Positions 19,540 through 21,579 of a DNA stretch of 21,579 nucleotides are shown one piece after another. Position numbers and translations under genes: made by a program. Origin of the DNA: a virus. The stretch is taken from positions 1-21,579 of IMG/VR virus record IMGVR_UViG_3300046796_000358, one strand, 5' to 3'. A model generated the notes under the pieces. The model had not been told where the DNA came from and did no database searches. It saw nothing but the letters and a program-made list of their open reading frames with translations. Position 1 is the first letter of the stretch. Every line of letters begins with the position of its first letter.

Positions 19540-19879
19540 GGGGATTCAATCGATTTGGACAGCAGAACAAGACGAAATTCTAATCAAGGCGATAAATGAT
19601 GGGATGGAACAAGGGTTGACACAAAAGAAAGTCATTATTGCATTGATGAAAGCATTTGATCGAGAGTATGGGAGTATACGAACTCGAATTACCAGGCTGC
19701 GTGAGGAAAAGACGTTAGTTAACTATGTCCGCCGAAAAAGTAGAAAATCGGGCAGCGTACCTGGTGCTTATCAAAATTGGGTGGATACACGTAAGAAACC
19801 CTTCGTTAAGCCAAGTCTAAATCGACCGGATTGGTTTGACAAAGAGAATCTTCAGGAGCGAATACTTGCCGGAAGATAA
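19532..19879 (+). CDS. Myb/SANT-like DNA-binding protein
   Basis: 115 residues from the ATG at 19532, after GAGGAAGAAG, overlapping the upstream stop by eight bases. Residues about 8-60 read as a Myb/SANT-like trihelix: SIWTAEQDEILIKAI, then QKKVIIALMKAFDREYGSI and RTRITRLREEK. The C-terminus is basic (RRKSRKSG, RKKPFVKPS). DNA binding is likely; late-gene regulation or packaging help are open options. The next gene overlaps its end. Confidence 0.7.
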   Translation: MHKGIQSIWTAEQDEILIKAINDGMEQGLTQKKVIIALMKAFDREYGSIRTRITRLREEKTLVNYVRRKSRKSGSVPGAYQNWVDTRKKPFVKPSLNRPDWFDKENLQERILAGR

Positions 19880-20141
19880 TCCACCTATTGGTACTTTGGT
19901 GACCTGCGAAAACGGGCATCGAATTTGTGAGATAGTGGGACCAATTGCGGATTGGCGAGAAAAGACTGCACTGTCCGCTGGATTTGGTAACTATACACCC
20001 GGTGAGAAACTTGTTGGACCTGGTGACATTGCAGCGTACTGCAGATGCCAACAATGTGGTGCCCCTTGGGTGGATGTACGGCCAAATGTCAGGGGTACGT
20101 TGAGTGCAAAAGTTCATCTCGAAACTGGTTGGTGGCCGTAG
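19866..20141 (+). CDS. Small zinc-ribbon protein, TTG start
   Basis: I choose the TTG at 19866 because AGGAG lies seven bases ahead; an earlier TTG (19836) has no ribosome site. 91 residues: GTLVTCENGHRICEIVGPI, then YCRCQQCGAPWVDVRP and a beta-type end. C-x-x-x-H...C plus C-R-C-x-x-C suggests a treble-clef or zinc ribbon. This short protein type occurs in phage head regions as I recall, with no known role. Confidence 0.7.
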   Translation: MPEDNPPIGTLVTCENGHRICEIVGPIADWREKTALSAGFGNYTPGEKLVGPGDIAAYCRCQQCGAPWVDVRPNVRGTLSAKVHLETGWWP

Positions 20142-20168
20142 CTCTAACACCTTGCAAGGAGTACAAAA

Positions 20169-20657
20169 ATGGACATAGACATTATGTGGTCGATGTTTAA
20201 CAAGTATCGTCCGATGCTTGACGAGATGCATACGGCATGGTTGGTCATGCCTCCGTACAACAAAGATGTTCCCTTTGTTGAGGGAGCACCTATGGTTGGT
20301 CAGAGTCTGACCTGCACCATGGGTAACTGGAACCACATGGATGCAGAGCCTCATAGCTATGTATTCCAGTGGAAGCGTGATGGTGCAGACGTAGATGGTG
20401 GTATTGAGCCCAACACCTATGCGGTTGCCGATTCCGATGCCGGTCATGTTATTACTTGTGTAGTGACGGCGACCAACGAATATGGGACGACCGAAGCTCC
20501 GCCGAGTAATGAAATCGAAATTCCGGCGGCGGATGGTTCAACTCGTTCCTCACGAGGCGCAGAAAAAGAAGAAAAAGAGGAAGATGATGACCACCGTTCG
20601 GGTCCACCGTCTCCAAGACGGGACAATAATCAACCCCAGCACCATCGCCGCACGTAA
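20169..20657 (+). CDS. Ig-like domain protein
   Basis: 162 residues; AAGGAG precedes the ATG. Residues about 38-118 form one bacterial Ig-like repeat: APMVGQSLTCTMGNWNHMD, YVFQWKRDGADVDGGI, YAVADSDAGHVITCVVTATN, then APPSNEIEI. Such domains decorate phage capsids and tails and are thought to bind cell-surface or mucus glycans. The tail is charged and proline-rich (EKEEKEEDDD, HHRRT). The N-terminal 35 residues are Met-rich helix. Probably a virion surface protein (inference). Confidence 0.8.
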   Translation: MDIDIMWSMFNKYRPMLDEMHTAWLVMPPYNKDVPFVEGAPMVGQSLTCTMGNWNHMDAEPHSYVFQWKRDGADVDGGIEPNTYAVADSDAGHVITCVVTATNEYGTTEAPPSNEIEIPAADGSTRSSRGAEKEEKEEDDDHRSGPPSPRRDNNQPQHHRRT

Positions 20658-20679
20658 TTGTTGAACAGGAGGAAGTCAA

Positions 20680-20799
20680 GTGTCGGATCCTCACCCACAA
20701 GAAGCACCACCACCTCCTCCACCTCCTGGTACCGCACCTATCGTCCCTAATCCTCATCCACCGGAGCCCGATAGGGAAGAGGAAAAGGAGCTCGTCTAG
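20680..20799 (+). CDS. Proline-rich 39-aa peptide
   Basis: GTG start with AGGAGG seven bases ahead, TAG at 20797-20799. 39 residues: SDPHPQEA, seven prolines in a row, GTAPIVPNPHPPEPD and a charged end REEEKELV. The strong ribosome site supports translation. No function recognised; a spacer or tether peptide is possible. Confidence 0.6.
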   Translation: MSDPHPQEAPPPPPPPGTAPIVPNPHPPEPDREEEKELV

Positions 20800-20832
20800 T
20801 AGACGGCTTTTAGGCGGTACACATGCGGTAAA

Positions 20833-20864
20833 GGGTCCTACGCATACCAAGCTGCTTAGGACCC
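20833..20864 (+). terminator. Stem-loop before the last gene
   Basis: GGGTCCTA and TAGGACCC pair perfectly across a 16-base loop, in the 105-bp gap between the proline-rich ORF and the next gene. No T-run follows, so an intrinsic terminator is doubtful; an mRNA-stabilising, attenuating or processing structure fits as well. The motif GGCGGTA lies at 20813-20819 upstream. Confidence 0.4.
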
Positions 20865-20904
20865 GTTCATCCCACTAGAAACCGAGCTCTATGGGACTCT
20901 TGCT

Positions 20905-21579
20905 ATGGCGTTCGATCAGACCAGCCCCGAGTTCTTAAGCCAAATGAGAAACTTTGCTCGAGGACTGTTGTCCTGGATCAATGAAGAGGGTGAGGAAGAG
21001 GAGCACGATGAAGTGGGTGATCAAGCTAATGATGAGCAACCGCCACTGTTGAAAGTAAAGACGGTAACAGAGCATCATTACGCTGATCCGAATGGTATGG
21101 CAACGGATCCTCCTGTCAGTGAAGCGCAACGTGGTGCAATGGGTGCTGCGGCTGGTGGTAATTCTACACTTGGCATTCCCCAATCGGTTGGTAAAGAGTT
21201 TATGAATGCCGACCCCGGTGGGAAATTGCAACAAAAGGCAAAGGATGGTGCGTATTATACTCGTACAGCAATAGGGGAAAGACAAGAAAAGCCTGCTATA
21301 GATGATCAAAATGGTCGGTTTTCATTGTCACCCGACGGTCAATATGTTATTGATAATCAGACTGGTAACCAGCATAGCATTGATGACGTTATGCGGATTT
21401 TGTTTTCTGATGGGCAAAATGATTCTGCTGCAAGCTTGAAACCAGAAGTTACCGTAGCTAAGGATCCTGTTTCCAAGCCCATGACACCCACAGGTATGTG
21501 GAAGAGCCCAAAGATTGATCCAAGTACTCGTAGTGGCAATCCTGGTGATAACGGGAAACCTCCTCTTGGTAATGGTGAG
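20905..21579 (+). CDS. Probable head-associated protein, cut by the right edge
   Basis: Open from the ATG at 20905 to the window end (225 codons, no stop). It starts MAFDQTSPEFLSQMRNFARG, then an acidic EEGEEEEHDE run, LLKVKTVTEHHYADPNG, STLGIPQSVGKEFMNADPGG (residues about 90-110), FSLSPDGQYVIDNQTGN and a Pro/Gly/Asn-rich end. No protease triad or capsid signature can be read in the visible part. Position after the portal suggests a head protein such as scaffold, decoration or a fused protease (inference). The ribosome site is weak (GGGA). Confidence 0.7.
   Translation, partial: MAFDQTSPEFLSQMRNFARGLLSWINEEGEEEEHDEVGDQANDEQPPLLKVKTVTEHHYADPNGMATDPPVSEAQRGAMGAAAGGNSTLGIPQSVGKEFMNADPGGKLQQKAKDGAYYTRTAIGERQEKPAIDDQNGRFSLSPDGQYVIDNQTGNQHSIDDVMRILFSDGQNDSAASLKPEVTVAKDPVSKPMTPTGMWKSPKIDPSTRSGNPGDNGKPPLGNGE

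Noticed and set aside
19806-20447. 213-codon minus-strand frame antisense to late genes
   Set aside because: It covers three well-supported plus-strand genes with ribosome sites and domains; the translation (Cys/His/Thr-rich) has no family look and no promoter or ribosome site.
1-21579. tRNA or rRNA genes and insertion sequences
   Set aside because: Reading through the gaps on both strands gave no cloverleaf with a GTTCGA-type arm in an intergenic setting and no transposase. The GGTTCGAGTCC at 4-14 lies in the coding frame of the leftmost gene without a matching stem.

Overview
This window looks like part of a tailed double-stranded DNA phage genome (Caudoviricetes). It carries terminase small and large subunits, a DUF1073-type portal protein, a NusG-like antiterminator and many tiny, tightly overlapping genes. 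The host is probably Gram-negative and likely a proteobacterium: a lipobox lipoprotein, a Sec-exported protein and a DUF3309 membrane peptide (a family known mainly from proteobacteria) all fit. No integrase, tRNA, rRNA, IS element or CRISPR array is visible.

Layout. Positions 1-10640 are transcribed leftward (minus strand) and hold about 27 small early/accessory genes. These include a ligase-superfamily nucleotidyltransferase, a SLOG-fold protein, a SWIM zinc-finger protein, a DUF6011-like protein, a possible ADP-ribosyltransferase-fold protein, several Cys-rich mini-proteins, one small membrane protein and one secreted eight-cysteine protein. They fall into operons, each headed by a copy of one near-identical promoter (TTGCAA, 16-17 bp, TATATN, with a conserved spacer), usually followed by a conserved leader GTCAGAA-GGAGA. 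I count eight leftward copies and one rightward copy. The rightward copy (10671-10698) drives two small genes (10723-11332, the second DUF3846-like) that end at tandem terminators (11351-11447).

After a 270-bp regulatory gap the rightward late module begins: NusG/RfaH-like factor (11611), terminase small subunit with a zinc ribbon (12117), a 51-residue lipoprotein (13096), terminase large subunit (13251), two small overlapping ORFs, a collagen-like virion protein (15301), two tiny membrane proteins (16278, and a DUF3309 member at 16436), a 914-residue portal protein (16598), and then small acidic, Myb-like, zinc-ribbon, Ig-like and proline-rich proteins. A probable head-associated protein runs off the right edge.

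The most striking object is the portal at 16598-19342. Its C-terminal about 260 residues form an apparently complete type IB DNA topoisomerase domain, with Arg/Lys/Arg/Asn/Tyr catalytic positions all readable, joined through a proline-rich and an Ala/Lys/Pro-rich linker. That would place a strand-relaxing enzyme on the DNA packaging and ejection channel. Other points of interest are the uniform promoter family, a divergent promoter hub at 10576-10725, direct repeats and an ops-like element just before the NusG paralog, and membrane or lipoprotein peptides inside the packaging operon.
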